A stretch of 64,000 nucleotides of DNA from Scleromatobacter sp039920745 (lineage in GTDB: Bacteria > Pseudomonadota > Gammaproteobacteria > Burkholderiales > Burkholderiaceae_C): NCBI GenBank assembly GCA_039920745.1, contig JBDSDD010000037.1, positions 62,001 to 126,000 of the forward strand, read 5' to 3'. The notes beneath the pieces were generated by a model. It made no database searches. It was not told the DNA's origin and saw nothing but the letters and a program-made list of their open reading frames with translations. Of the stretch, positions 29,257 through 38,689 are shown piece after piece. A program made the position numbers and the translations under genes. The first letter of the stretch is position 1. Every line of letters starts with the position of its first letter.

Positions 29257-30133
29257 GCCAGTGTCGCCCTGGGGCGAGGCGTGGCGACGCTTCCGGCGGC
29301 ACCGCATGGCCACGGTGAGCCTGGGCGTGCTCGCGCTGCTGGTCGCCGCGGTGGTGCTGGGGCCGTTCGCCTGGCGCATGCCGATCGACGCGATCGACTT
29401 CTCGGCCACGACGCAGGGGCCGTCGCTGGCCCATCCGTTCGGCACCGACGATCTCGGCCAGGACCTGCTCGCTCGCATGCTCTACGGCGGCCGCATCTCG
29501 CTGGCGGTCGGGCTCGCGGCGATGTCGATGGCGGTGGTGGTCGGCGTGACCATCGGCTCGATCGCCGGCATCTCCAAAGGCCCGGTCGACGCCGCGCTGA
29601 TGTGGTTCACCGACCTGTTCCTGTCGCTGCCGCAGTTGCCCCTGCTGCTGCTGGTGATCTACCTGTTCCGCGAGCATCTGAAGGCATTGTTCGGCCCCGA
29701 GGGCGGCGTGTTCGTGCTGATCGTGCTGGTGATCGGCTGTTTTCGCTGGATGCAGGTGGCGCGGCTGGTGCGCGCGCAGTTCTTCTCATTGCGCGAGAAG
29801 GAGTTCGTCGAGGCCGCGCGGGCGCTCGGCGCGACCACGGCGCGCGTCGTCTGGCGCCACATCCTGCCCAACGCGCTGGGGCCGGTGATCGTTGCCGGCA
29901 CCATCGACGTCGCCGCCGCGATCATCGCGGAGTCGACGCTGTCGTTCCTCGGCCTGGGCTTTCCGCCCGACATCCCCACCTGGGGCCGGCTGCTGTTCGA
30001 CAGCAAGGATCACCTGGACATCGCCGCGTACTGGGCGCTGTTTCCTGGCGGCGCGATCTTCCTGACCGTGATGGCCATCAACTTCGTCGGCGACGGCTTG
30101 CGCGATGCGCTCGACCCGCGCCGCGTCCTGTAG
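29222..30133 (+). CDS. Peptide ABC transporter permease, DppC type
   Basis: Permease of 303 residues with HPFGTDDLGQDLLARMLYGGRISLAVG, an extended hydrophilic loop near residues 150-165 and the EAA loop KEFVEAARALGATTARVVWRHILPN, ending ALDPRRVL. The start at 29222 lies inside the upstream permease gene (35-base overlap); an ATG five codons earlier at 29207 is possible. It pairs with the DppB-type subunit. Confidence 0.93.
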   Translation: MASSIPASLTAKPVSPWGEAWRRFRRHRMATVSLGVLALLVAAVVLGPFAWRMPIDAIDFSATTQGPSLAHPFGTDDLGQDLLARMLYGGRISLAVGLAAMSMAVVVGVTIGSIAGISKGPVDAALMWFTDLFLSLPQLPLLLLVIYLFREHLKALFGPEGGVFVLIVLVIGCFRWMQVARLVRAQFFSLREKEFVEAARALGATTARVVWRHILPNALGPVIVAGTIDVAAAIIAESTLSFLGLGFPPDIPTWGRLLFDSKDHLDIAAYWALFPGGAIFLTVMAINFVGDGLRDALDPRRVL

Positions 30134-30139
30134 ATCAAG

Positions 30140-31116
<977 letters not shown>

Positions 31117-31120
<4 letters not shown>

Positions 31121-32094
31121 GCGCGCCATTGCTCCAGGTGCGCGACCTGGTCAAGCGCTTTCCCGTGCGCGGCGGCCTGCTGCAGCGCCAGACGGGACAG
31201 GTGCACGCCGTCGAGGGCGTCAGCTTCGACCTCGAGGCCGGCACCACGCTGGGCCTGGTCGGAGAGTCGGGCTGCGGCAAGAGCACCACGGGCCGCTGCG
31301 TGCTGCGCCTGGTGGAGCCGACGTCCGGCGAGCTGCGCTTCGACGGCGTCGACACCGGCAGCCTCGCGGGCGGCGCGCGCCGGGCGCTGGCGCGCGAGAT
31401 GCAGATCATCTTCCAGGATCCGTACGCGAGCCTGAACCCGCGCATGACGGTCGGCGCGATCGTCGGCGAGGGCTTGGTGATCCACCGGATCGGCGCCACG
31501 GCCGCCGAGCGCGCTGCGCGCGTCGCCGAGTTGCTGCAACTGGTGGGATTGCAACCCGGGCACGCGCGCCGCTACCCGCACGAGTTCTCCGGCGGCCAGC
31601 GCCAGCGCATCGGCATCGCGCGGGCGCTCGCCACCAATCCGCGCCTGATCGTCTGCGACGAGGCGGTATCGGCGCTCGACGTGTCGATCCAGGCCCAGGT
31701 CGTCAACCTGCTGCAGGATCTGCAACAGCGCCTGGGCCTGGCCTACCTGTTCATCGCGCACGACCTGTCCGTGGTGCGCCACATCAGCGACCGCGTGGCG
31801 GTGATGTACCTGGGACGCATTGTCGAGGTTGCGTCGTCGCACGACCTCTACACCCGGCCGCGCCATCCGTATACCGAGGCGCTGATGTCGGCGGTGCCGG
31901 TGCCCGACCCGCGCGTGCGGCGCACGCGCATCGCGCTCAAGGGCGACGTGCCCAGCCCGCTGGACCCGCCCGCCGGCTGCGCGTTCCACACGCGCTGCCC
32001 GATCGCGCAGAAGGGCCTGTGCGACGTCGAGCGGCCGGCCCTGAAGGAGATCGCGCCGGGCCACCAGGTCGCTTGCCATCTGAGACAGTCGTAA
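31117..32094 (+). CDS. Peptide ABC transporter ATPase, DppF type
   Basis: ATPase of 325 residues. Walker A is GESGCGKST, the Q-loop IIFQDPYASLNPRMT, the signature FSGGQRQRIGIARAL, Walker B LIVCDEAVSALDVS. In this last motif the usual DEP is DEA, a minor deviation that leaves the catalytic Glu intact. The C-terminal motif DPPAGCAFHTRCPIA is present. The ATG at 31117 has a GAGGAGG ribosome site within the upstream gene. It completes the second five-gene peptide importer. Confidence 0.95.
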
Positions 32095-32121
32095 GCGGCC
32101 CTCGGTGTAAGCTCGCGCCGA

Positions 32122-33423
32122 ATGCTGCATCGCGCCCGTCCCCTGCTGCCGAACCTGCCGCCCCGTGCGCTGCGCATCGCAACCGCGCCCGTGCTGCTGG
32201 CCGTGCTGGCCGCCTGCCAGACAACGGCCCCGCCGCCCGGCCCAGGCAACGTCTCGCGGCTGCCGCCCGGCAACTCGCAGCGCGACGGACCGGAGGCCAG
32301 GCCGCCGCCCAACCTCGAGGCCGTGCCCGACGCGGTGCCGCAGGTCGAGCCCATCCGCATCGGCGGCCCGAACAAGCCGTACGAGATCGCTGGCAAGACC
32401 TACGTGCCGCTGACCGACGACCGCGCGCTGACCGAGAAGGGCCTCGCGTCCTGGTACGGCAAGAAGTTCCACGGCCGTCGCACCGCCAGCGGCGAGTCGT
32501 ACAACATGTACGCGATGACGGCCGCGCACAAGACGCTGCCGATCCCCAGCTACGCCCGCGTGCGCAACCCGGCCAACGGCAAGGAGGTGATCGTGCGAGT
32601 GAACGACCGCGGCCCGTTCTCGCCGGGTCGCATCATCGACCTGTCGTACACCGCGGCGCTGAAGCTGGGAGTGCTCAACGGCGTCGCGCCGGTGGAGATC
32701 ACCCGCATCACCGACGACGAGATCCGAACCGGTTCCGCGACCCGCAAGCCGGCCGAGGCGACAACCGCGATCGCGATGGGTGAACTCGATTGGCCCGCGC
32801 CGACCCCACGCGGCAACGACGCGCGCAGCGGCAGCACGCTGACGCGCGCGAAGCCGGCGAGCATGTCCGCCGCGAGCCCGGCGAGTTCGGTCGTCAACCC
32901 GGTGCTGGCGACGGTCGGCGACGTCGTCGTACCCGCGATCACGCCGACCCCGCCCAGGCTGGATGCCGGCGTGATGAACGCGATGCCATCGCCAACCAGT
33001 TCGCCTGGCGTGGATCTGGGCGCCGCCGCCGCGACGGACACCGCCTCGGCCGTGCCCGGCACGCTGACGTCGAGCGTGACGACGGTCCGCGAAACAGTGG
33101 TGGCGGCGGTCGCGCCCACAAGCGTGCCGGCGTTGCCCGCGCGACTCGAGAAGCCGGATGAGCACGCGCGCGCCGACACCACGGCCGGCATCGGCTACTG
33201 GATCCAGCTGGGGGCGTTCAAGCAGCGCGACGGCGCACTGGACTTCCAGCGCCGCCTGGTCGACGAGCAGCCCTGGCTCGCGCCGTTGCTCGCGGTCTTC
33301 AGCGACCACGGTCTCAACAAGCTGCAGGCCGGGCCCTGGACGTCGCGCGACGGTGCCAGGAGCGCGGCGGAGCATGTCCGCACCGCGCTGCAACTGGTGC
33401 CCACGATCATCGAGAAGAGATAG
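32122..33423 (+). CDS. rlpA: RlpA-type septal ring lytic transglycosylase, SPOR domain
   Basis: Lipoprotein of 433 residues (lipobox LAAC near residue 32). The double-psi beta-barrel RlpA domain covers about residues 108-195, with GLASWYGKKFHGRRTASGE and the catalytic-type aspartate in VRVNDRGPFSPGRIIDLS. A long Thr/Ala/Pro-rich linker follows. A C-terminal SPOR domain (about 350-430: YWIQLGAFKQRDGALDFQ, QAGPWTSRDGARSAAEHV) should bind denuded septal glycan. In Pseudomonas RlpA cleaves naked glycan strands at cell separation. A -10-like TAAGCT lies 8 bases before the ATG. Confidence 0.94.
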   Translation: MLHRARPLLPNLPPRALRIATAPVLLAVLAACQTTAPPPGPGNVSRLPPGNSQRDGPEARPPPNLEAVPDAVPQVEPIRIGGPNKPYEIAGKTYVPLTDDRALTEKGLASWYGKKFHGRRTASGESYNMYAMTAAHKTLPIPSYARVRNPANGKEVIVRVNDRGPFSPGRIIDLSYTAALKLGVLNGVAPVEITRITDDEIRTGSATRKPAEATTAIAMGELDWPAPTPRGNDARSGSTLTRAKPASMSAASPASSVVNPVLATVGDVVVPAITPTPPRLDAGVMNAMPSPTSSPGVDLGAAAATDTASAVPGTLTSSVTTVRETVVAAVAPTSVPALPARLEKPDEHARADTTAGIGYWIQLGAFKQRDGALDFQRRLVDEQPWLAPLLAVFSDHGLNKLQAGPWTSRDGARSAAEHVRTALQLVPTIIEKR

Positions 33424-33495
33424 CGGCGCCAGCTCCCTGGCGGCGCGGCGCAATCCTCTCTCGACCCACCGGCTCATCGCGAGCCGGCTTCGGGC

Positions 33496-33774
33496 TCAGT
33501 CGTCGTAGCCTTCGTGGCGCGAGGCCGCTGCGTACAGGTCGGCGGCGAAGCCCGGCGAGTGCATCTCGACGCTGCGAGCCAGCTCGCGCACGTCGTTGGC
33601 TTCGCGTACACGCACGCGGAAGGTGCTGACCTGCTGAACCGACTTGATCGGGGCGGTGGCGGCCGGCTGGCGAGCGGTGGCGGGGCGCGACGAGAAGAGC
33701 GCGGCGGCGAGCTGGCGGATCGCGCCGGTGAAGATCGGCGTGTGGCCGTAGGTACCGGAGGTGATGGCGGTCAT
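33496..33774 (-). CDS. Small hypothetical protein divergent from a LysR regulator
   Basis: Protein of 92 residues of unknown family. The N-terminal half is Ala/Thr-rich (ITSGTYGHTPIFTGAIRQLAAALF) and the C-terminal half is charged and helical (VREANDVRELARSVEMHSPGFAADLYAAASRHEGYDD). There is no signal peptide. A clear AAGGAAG ribosome site precedes the ATG. It is divergent from the LysR gene at 33909 with a perfect palindrome between them, so it is the likely LysR target. Confidence 0.72.
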   Translation of the reverse strand: MTAITSGTYGHTPIFTGAIRQLAAALFSSRPATARQPAATAPIKSVQQVSTFRVRVREANDVRELARSVEMHSPGFAADLYAAASRHEGYDD

Positions 33775-33865
33775 GGTGTTGCTTCCTTGCAGTGCCTCTG
33801 GGTAAGAGGCGATGAAAGGACTTTAAGGGTTTTCCCTTTGATACTCCAATGAATGTTGGGCATCA

Positions 33866-33890
33866 AAGATATGCATACTGAGCATATCTT
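33866..33890. promoter_or_regulatory. Perfect 9-base inverted repeat, probable LysR-family binding site
   Basis: AAGATATGC, a 7-base spacer, then GCATATCTT form a perfect interrupted palindrome. It contains the T-N11-A core expected for LysR-type regulators. It lies 19 bases upstream of the LysR start at 33909 and 92 bases upstream of the divergent small gene, matching autorepression plus divergent activation. The surrounding DNA is clearly AT-richer than the genes. Confidence 0.75.
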
Positions 33891-33908
33891 CGGCGACCAT
33901 CATCAATC

Positions 33909-34853
33909 GTGAACTTCCGCACGCTGGATCTCAACCTGTTGCGTGTTTTCGATGCGGTGATGGCCGAAGGCAGCCTCACGCGGGCCGCGGAACGCCTGGC
34001 CATGACCCAACCGGCGGCCAGCCACGCCCTCAAACGCTTGCATGTGGCGGTCGGCGAGGACTTGCTGTTGCGCACCGCGTTCGGCATGCGTCCGACGGCC
34101 CGCGCCGAGGCGCTGTGGCCCCAGGTGCGCGCCGCGCTGGCGCAGTTGCAGGGGGCCCTGTCGCCGCGCACTTTCGAGCCGACGGCCGACGCCGCCACCT
34201 TCAGCATCGCGATGGCCGACGCCACGGCGGCGATGCTGCTGCCGCACCTGGTCTCGGCGATCGAAGGCGAACGGGCGCTGGCCAACGTGCGCACGCTGCC
34301 GCTGACCACACGCGACCCGCGCCGCCTGGTCGAGGACGGCGACGCCGACCTGGCCGTCGGCTACTTCCCCAACGCAATCGCGGCCATCGTCGCGCAAGGC
34401 GACGATGCAACGCTGCACCATCGCCAGCTCTACGCGACCGAGTACGTCTGCGTGATGCGCCGCGACCATCCGCTGGCCGACCAGGAGCTGACGCTGGACA
34501 CCTTCGTCGACGCGCATCACCTGCTCGTGACGTTCTCCGGCCGCGCACATGGCTTCGTCGACGAGGCCCTGGCCACCCAGGGCCGCCAGCGCCGCATCGT
34601 GCTGACCGTCAACCAGTTCGCCACCGCCGGCAGCGTCGTCGCCCGCTCCGACCTGCTGACCGTGCTGCCGCGCCAGTTCCTGCCGGCCACCGGGGCCGAG
34701 CACCGCCTGATCCAGAAGCCGATCCCGCTCGCGCTGGGCGCGGTCAACGTCGAGATGATGTGGCACCTGCGCAAGGACGACGACCCGGCGCACCGCTGGC
34801 TGCGTGAGCGCGTGATCGCCGCAGCGTGGGTGCAGCCGCAGGCGCGCCCGTGA
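33909..34853 (+). CDS. LysR-family transcriptional regulator
   Basis: Regulator of 314 residues starting with GTG. The winged helix-turn-helix is LDLNLLRVFDAVMAEGSLTRAAERLAMTQPAASHALKRL, of the subgroup that includes NodD- and PcpR-like proteins. The effector domain contains GYFPNAIAAIVAQGDDATLHHRQLYATEYVCVMRRDHPLA. Its 3' end lies 4 bases from the end of the convergent aminotransferase gene. Its site is probably the palindrome at 33866-33890; the effector is unknown. Confidence 0.93.
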   Translation: MNFRTLDLNLLRVFDAVMAEGSLTRAAERLAMTQPAASHALKRLHVAVGEDLLLRTAFGMRPTARAEALWPQVRAALAQLQGALSPRTFEPTADAATFSIAMADATAAMLLPHLVSAIEGERALANVRTLPLTTRDPRRLVEDGDADLAVGYFPNAIAAIVAQGDDATLHHRQLYATEYVCVMRRDHPLADQELTLDTFVDAHHLLVTFSGRAHGFVDEALATQGRQRRIVLTVNQFATAGSVVARSDLLTVLPRQFLPATGAEHRLIQKPIPLALGAVNVEMMWHLRKDDDPAHRWLRERVIAAAWVQPQARP

Positions 34854-34857
34854 GCGC

Positions 34858-36048
34858 CTACAGAACGGCGGCGATCGCGTTGGCCGTGGCCTCGACATTG
34901 CCCGTGTTCAACCCGGCCACGCACATGCGCCCCGAGCGGATCAGGTAGACGCCGAACTCCTCGCGCAGGCGGTCGACCTGGGCCGCGGACAGGCCCGTGT
35001 AGCTGAACATGCCGCGCTGCGTCAGGAAGTAGTCGAAGTTGCGCCCCGGCACCTTGGCGCTGAGCACCGCGTGCAGCGTCTTGCGCATCGTCTTGATGCG
35101 GGTGCGCATCGCGTTGACGTCGTCGACCCAGGATTCATGCAGCGCCGGCGTGTCCAGCACGGTGGCGACGACGCCGCCCGCGTGGATGGACGGGCTCGAG
35201 TAGTTGCGGCGCACCGTTGCCTTGAGTTGGCCGAGTGCGAGCTGCGCTTCGGCCGCGGTCGGGCAGCACACGCTGAGGCCGCCGGCGCGCTCGCCGTACA
35301 GGCTCATGCTCTTGGAAAACGAATTGGCGCAGAAGAAGGGCACGCCGGCGTCGGCCAGCGCGCGGATCGCGAACGCGTCTTCTTCGATGCCGTCGCCGTA
35401 GCCCTGGTAGGCGATGTCCAGGAACGGCAGCAACTGGCGCGACTTCAGCACGGGGATCAGCGCCTCCCACTGCGCCGGGGTCAGGTCGACGCCGGTCGGG
35501 TTGTGGCAGCAGGCGTGCAGCAGGACAATGCTGCGCGCGGGCAGGTGCGACAGCGCGGCGAGCATCGCGTCGAACTTCAGGCCGCCGGTGGCCGCGTCGT
35601 AGTACGGGTAGGTGGACACCTTGACGCCCGCGCCTTCGAACATCGAGCGGTGGTTGTCCCAGGTCGGGTCGCTGACCCACACGCCCGAGTCCGGGAACCA
35701 GCGCTTGATGAAGTCGGCGCCGACCTTGAGCGCGCTGCTCGAGCCCACGGTCTGCAGGGTGGCGACGCGGCCTTCGGCCACGGCCCGCGAGCCGGCGCCG
35801 AACAGCAGTGTCTGGACGGCGCGGCGGAAATCGGCGTTGCCTTCGATGGGCAGGTAGGGCTTGGCGCCGCCCTTGTCCAGCAGCTGCGCCTCGGCCTTGT
35901 GCACGCAGCCCAGCACCGGGATGCGGCCTTCGTCGTCGAAGTAGATGCCGATCGACAGGTTGATCTTGTGGGGACGCGGATCCTTCTGGAAATCCTCGTT
36001 CAACGACAGGATCGGGTCACCGGCGAAGGGTTCAATGTGTTCGAACAT
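34858..36048 (-). CDS. tyrB: Aromatic amino acid aminotransferase (class I)
   Basis: PLP enzyme of 396 residues of the aspartate/aromatic aminotransferase family. It begins MFEHIEPFAGDPILSL, as AspC and TyrB do. The cofactor lysine is in NSFSKSMSLYGERAG, with the pyridine-binding Asp/Tyr in LDIAYQGYGDG, the Asn in HACCHNPTGVDL, and the carboxylate-binding Arg near the end in RSGRMCVAGL. In Burkholderiales this gene is usually called tyrB; the last step of Phe/Tyr synthesis and Asp transamination are both possible. Confidence 0.92.
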   Translation of the reverse strand: MFEHIEPFAGDPILSLNEDFQKDPRPHKINLSIGIYFDDEGRIPVLGCVHKAEAQLLDKGGAKPYLPIEGNADFRRAVQTLLFGAGSRAVAEGRVATLQTVGSSSALKVGADFIKRWFPDSGVWVSDPTWDNHRSMFEGAGVKVSTYPYYDAATGGLKFDAMLAALSHLPARSIVLLHACCHNPTGVDLTPAQWEALIPVLKSRQLLPFLDIAYQGYGDGIEEDAFAIRALADAGVPFFCANSFSKSMSLYGERAGGLSVCCPTAAEAQLALGQLKATVRRNYSSPSIHAGGVVATVLDTPALHESWVDDVNAMRTRIKTMRKTLHAVLSAKVPGRNFDYFLTQRGMFSYTGLSAAQVDRLREEFGVYLIRSGRMCVAGLNTGNVEATANAIAAVL

Positions 36049-36111
36049 GGGGCTGAGGCTCGCGCGTTTCGGATGAAGGATCGAACGCGGATTATCGACC
36101 AGCCATCGGCC

Positions 36112-37254
36112 TCAGCCGTTCCATTGCATCCAGCGACCATGGGCATGCGAGGTCGCGGCGAGGTTCCAGGCGACGCCGCCATGGCCGTCGGGGCGCGCCA
36201 CGGTCCAGGAGGTGGCGTTCGGGCGCCCGTTCGCCTCGGACTCGGGCTTGGCCGGCCACCAGGTGCGCGAGCGCGTCGGATCCTCCGCACTGATCCACGT
36301 GACGCCGCGCGAGGCCACCAGGCCCAGCAGGCTGTCGACGTGGCGCCGCAGCAGCGCCGCGTCGAAGTACTCCAGCACCCAACTGTTGATGACCACCGGC
36401 ACCGTGTCGGCCGGCACGTCTGCGAGCCACTCGGCGATGGACCCGGCGGCGTCTGTGGTCACGCGCAGCGGCCAGCGCTGCGTGCGCGCGATCGCCACTG
36501 CGGCGTCGAAGCGCGCTCGTCGCTCGACGTCGAACGGCCACAGGCACGCACGCAGCCAGCGCATCTTGGCGGCGTCGTCCACCGGCATGGGGTCCAGGTC
36601 GATGCCCAGGCGGCTGACGATCTCCGGCCTGCCCGCGCCCGCGGGACGCGCGCCCGCGAGCACGCGGCACGCGATCTCGGGCGCGCGCGAGTCGCGCTCC
36701 GGCGGCATGGTCGAGAGCGTCGCGCCGGTGGTGTCGTCGACGTAGCGGTAGCGCCAGCGGTCGACGCCCAGGTTCAGGCCGGCGCTGCAGCCGACGTCCA
36801 GCAGCGCGATGCGCCGCCGGCCGCCCGTCTCCACCAGCGACTGCAGCACGGGCCACAGCACGGCGCTGCGGCCGATCTCGTTGGTCTGCGTCAAGCGCGT
36901 GGCCATGCAGTCGACGAGCTCGGCGCGCTGGCGCTCGATGAAGTCGCCCAGGTGGCCGGCCAGCGCCGCGTCGGGCGCGAGAGCGCCGCCCGCACTGGAG
37001 AAGTAGTCGGCCAGCGGCGGGCGTTCGCCCTGGTCGACGAGCGCCAACACGCGGTAGTGCAGCGCGGCAAGCCACAACCGGGGCTGGCGCTGCGTTGCCG
37101 GCGCGGCGGCCAGCATCGCGGCCCAGTCCGGGCGCCGCGCCACCTCGGTGGTGATGGCGACGTAGAGCGGGTCTTCCAGCACCGCGTGCTTCGCGTAATG
37201 CGCGAAGGCGCCCTGCAGGCGGGAGCGGGCGGTGGGGTCGGATTCGAAGGTCAT
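36112..37254 (-). CDS. DUF2332 family protein
   Basis: Cytoplasmic protein of 380 residues matching the DUF2332 family. The N-terminal half is helical (ATEVARRPDW..., PRLWLAALHYRVLAL). The C-terminal half resembles a Rossmann methyltransferase, with IALLDVGCSAGLNLGVDRW as a possible SAM-binding loop and PVVINSWVLEYFD. No enzymatic role is established to my knowledge. The ATG at 37254 is chosen because the upstream part lies in the regulatory region of the divergent Crp/Fnr gene. Confidence 0.87.
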   Translation of the reverse strand: MTFESDPTARSRLQGAFAHYAKHAVLEDPLYVAITTEVARRPDWAAMLAAAPATQRQPRLWLAALHYRVLALVDQGERPPLADYFSSAGGALAPDAALAGHLGDFIERQRAELVDCMATRLTQTNEIGRSAVLWPVLQSLVETGGRRRIALLDVGCSAGLNLGVDRWRYRYVDDTTGATLSTMPPERDSRAPEIACRVLAGARPAGAGRPEIVSRLGIDLDPMPVDDAAKMRWLRACLWPFDVERRARFDAAVAIARTQRWPLRVTTDAAGSIAEWLADVPADTVPVVINSWVLEYFDAALLRRHVDSLLGLVASRGVTWISAEDPTRSRTWWPAKPESEANGRPNATSWTVARPDGHGGVAWNLAATSHAHGRWMQWNG

Positions 37255-37307
37255 GGGAACGGGTTCACGGGTGACGGTGCGCACAGCGTAGTCCCCAACC
37301 GAACGCC

Positions 37308-37331
37308 AGATTGTCAACTACCCGACAATCT
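37308..37331. promoter_or_regulatory. Perfect 8-base inverted repeat upstream of a Crp/Fnr regulator
   Basis: AGATTGTC, an 8-base spacer and GACAATCT form a perfect palindrome ending 4 bases before the Crp/Fnr start codon. The half-site TTGTC with 8 bases between differs from canonical FNR (TTGAT-N4-ATCAA) and CRP (TGTGA-N6-TCACA) sites but has similar symmetry. GACAAT at 37324-37329 could also be the -10 box of the gene, so a bound regulator would block it. Autoregulation is the simplest reading. Confidence 0.55.
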
Positions 37332-37335
37332 CGTC

Positions 37336-38025
37336 ATGACCCCCGACGTCCGCGCATTGTTCGACCTCAACTTCCCCGACGTCCGCTGGAGCGAGCGCCA
37401 GTGGGCCGACGCCGAGTCACGCCTGCGCACGCGCAGGCTGGCCGCCGGCGCGACGCTGTTCGCGCAGGGCGACGTCACGCCGGCGCTGTTCGGCGTGCTG
37501 GCCGGCAGCATCGAGACGCGCTTTTCCAACGCGCAAGGCGATCTGTCGGTGGTGGAGAACGTCGAGGCCGGCCGCACTTTCGGGCTGGCGTCGTTCGTCG
37601 CCGGCCTGCCGTCGGTCTACGAGGCGCTCGCGCTGGAGCCGACGCGCCTGCTGGTGATCGGCGCGAACGCCTACACCTGGCTGATGGACGAAGTGCCCGG
37701 CTTCGCACGCGCACTGATGCGCGAGTTCGCGCGCCGTTTCGCCGGCACGCTGCGCCTGCTGGAGGCCGCCCGCCACCGCGGCGCCGAGGAGCGGCTGTGC
37801 ATCGCGCTGCAGCACCTGCGCAACGAGGGCCGGGCAACGCCCGTGCGCGCGGGGTTGTGGACGATGGCGCTGACGCAGTCCGAACTCGCGACACGCGCGA
37901 ACGTGTCGCGCCAGACGGCCAACGAGTGGCTGGCGCAATGGGCGGCGCGCGGCTGGATCGTGCGAGGCTACCGCCTGCTCGACATCGCGCACTGGCCCAC
38001 GGCCGCGGCGCAGCAACTCAACTGA
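37336..38025 (+). CDS. Crp/Fnr-family transcriptional regulator
   Basis: Regulator of 229 residues. A cyclic-nucleotide-binding-like beta-roll covers about residues 30-125 (LAAGATLFAQGDVTPALFGVLAGSIE, GRTFGLASFVAGLPSVYEALALEPTRLL), then a dimer helix. The C-terminal helix-turn-helix is TQSELATRANVSRQTANEWLAQWAARGWI. The N-terminus lacks an FNR-type cysteine cluster, so it is not an Fe-S oxygen sensor of that type. The typical Arg of the cAMP pocket is not evident. It is divergent from the DUF2332 gene. Confidence 0.9.
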   Translation: MTPDVRALFDLNFPDVRWSERQWADAESRLRTRRLAAGATLFAQGDVTPALFGVLAGSIETRFSNAQGDLSVVENVEAGRTFGLASFVAGLPSVYEALALEPTRLLVIGANAYTWLMDEVPGFARALMREFARRFAGTLRLLEAARHRGAEERLCIALQHLRNEGRATPVRAGLWTMALTQSELATRANVSRQTANEWLAQWAARGWIVRGYRLLDIAHWPTAAAQQLN

Positions 38026-38116
38026 CGCGGCGCGGCTGACCGTCTTGACGCCGGCACGCGCTCGGCCGCCCGGAGCAAGCCGGCGTGGCCCCCTCGGGCG
38101 CGGGGAGCGAGGCGAG

Positions 38117-38608
38117 TCAGGCCGTGAGGGCGGCCTCGATGTCGGCGCGCATCGCATCCGGCTCGTCGTTGGGCGCAAAGCGCTTGATCACCTTGCCGTC
38201 CTTGCCGACCAGGAACTTGGTGAAGTTCCACTTGATGGCCTCGATGCCCAGCATCCCGGGCTTCGCGGCCTTGAGCCACTTCCACAGCGGGTCGGCCTTG
38301 GCGCCATTGACGTCGATCTTGGACATCATCGGGAAAGTGACGCCGTAGTTGAGCTGGCAGAAGCTCTCGATCTCCGAGTTGTCGCCCGGATCCTGCGACA
38401 GGAACTGGTTGCACGGGAAGCCGACGATGACCAGCCCGCGCTCCTTGTAGTCGGCGGCGAGCTGCTCCAGGCCGGCGAACTGCGGCGTGAAGCCGCACTT
38501 GCTGGCCGTGTTGACGATCACGAAGACCTTGCCGCGCTGGGCGCCGAAGTCGGCCGGCGCGCCCTGGATCGAGGTGGCGGAAAAATCGTAAAGCGTCTTG
38601 GCGGACAT
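38117..38608 (-). CDS. Cysteine-type glutathione peroxidase
   Basis: Peroxidase of 163 residues, the usual bacterial length. The peroxidatic Cys is in NTASKCGFTPQF, the second family motif is GFPCNQF, and the catalytic Trp/Asn motif is WNFTKFLV. The Cys in FPCNQF region and elsewhere may serve as resolving residue with thioredoxin. The ATG at 38608 has the ribosome site AGGAGAG. It would reduce hydrogen peroxide or lipid peroxides in the cytoplasm. It stands alone, with gaps of about 80-90 bases on both sides. Confidence 0.94.
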   Translation of the reverse strand: MSAKTLYDFSATSIQGAPADFGAQRGKVFVIVNTASKCGFTPQFAGLEQLAADYKERGLVIVGFPCNQFLSQDPGDNSEIESFCQLNYGVTFPMMSKIDVNGAKADPLWKWLKAAKPGMLGIEAIKWNFTKFLVGKDGKVIKRFAPNDEPDAMRADIEAALTA

Positions 38609-38689
38609 GGGCTCTCCTGGAGATGGGGATCGGATGTTAGATCGCCGCGCCGCCACGCGACATGCGCGTGAACGAGCACCGCACGGTTC

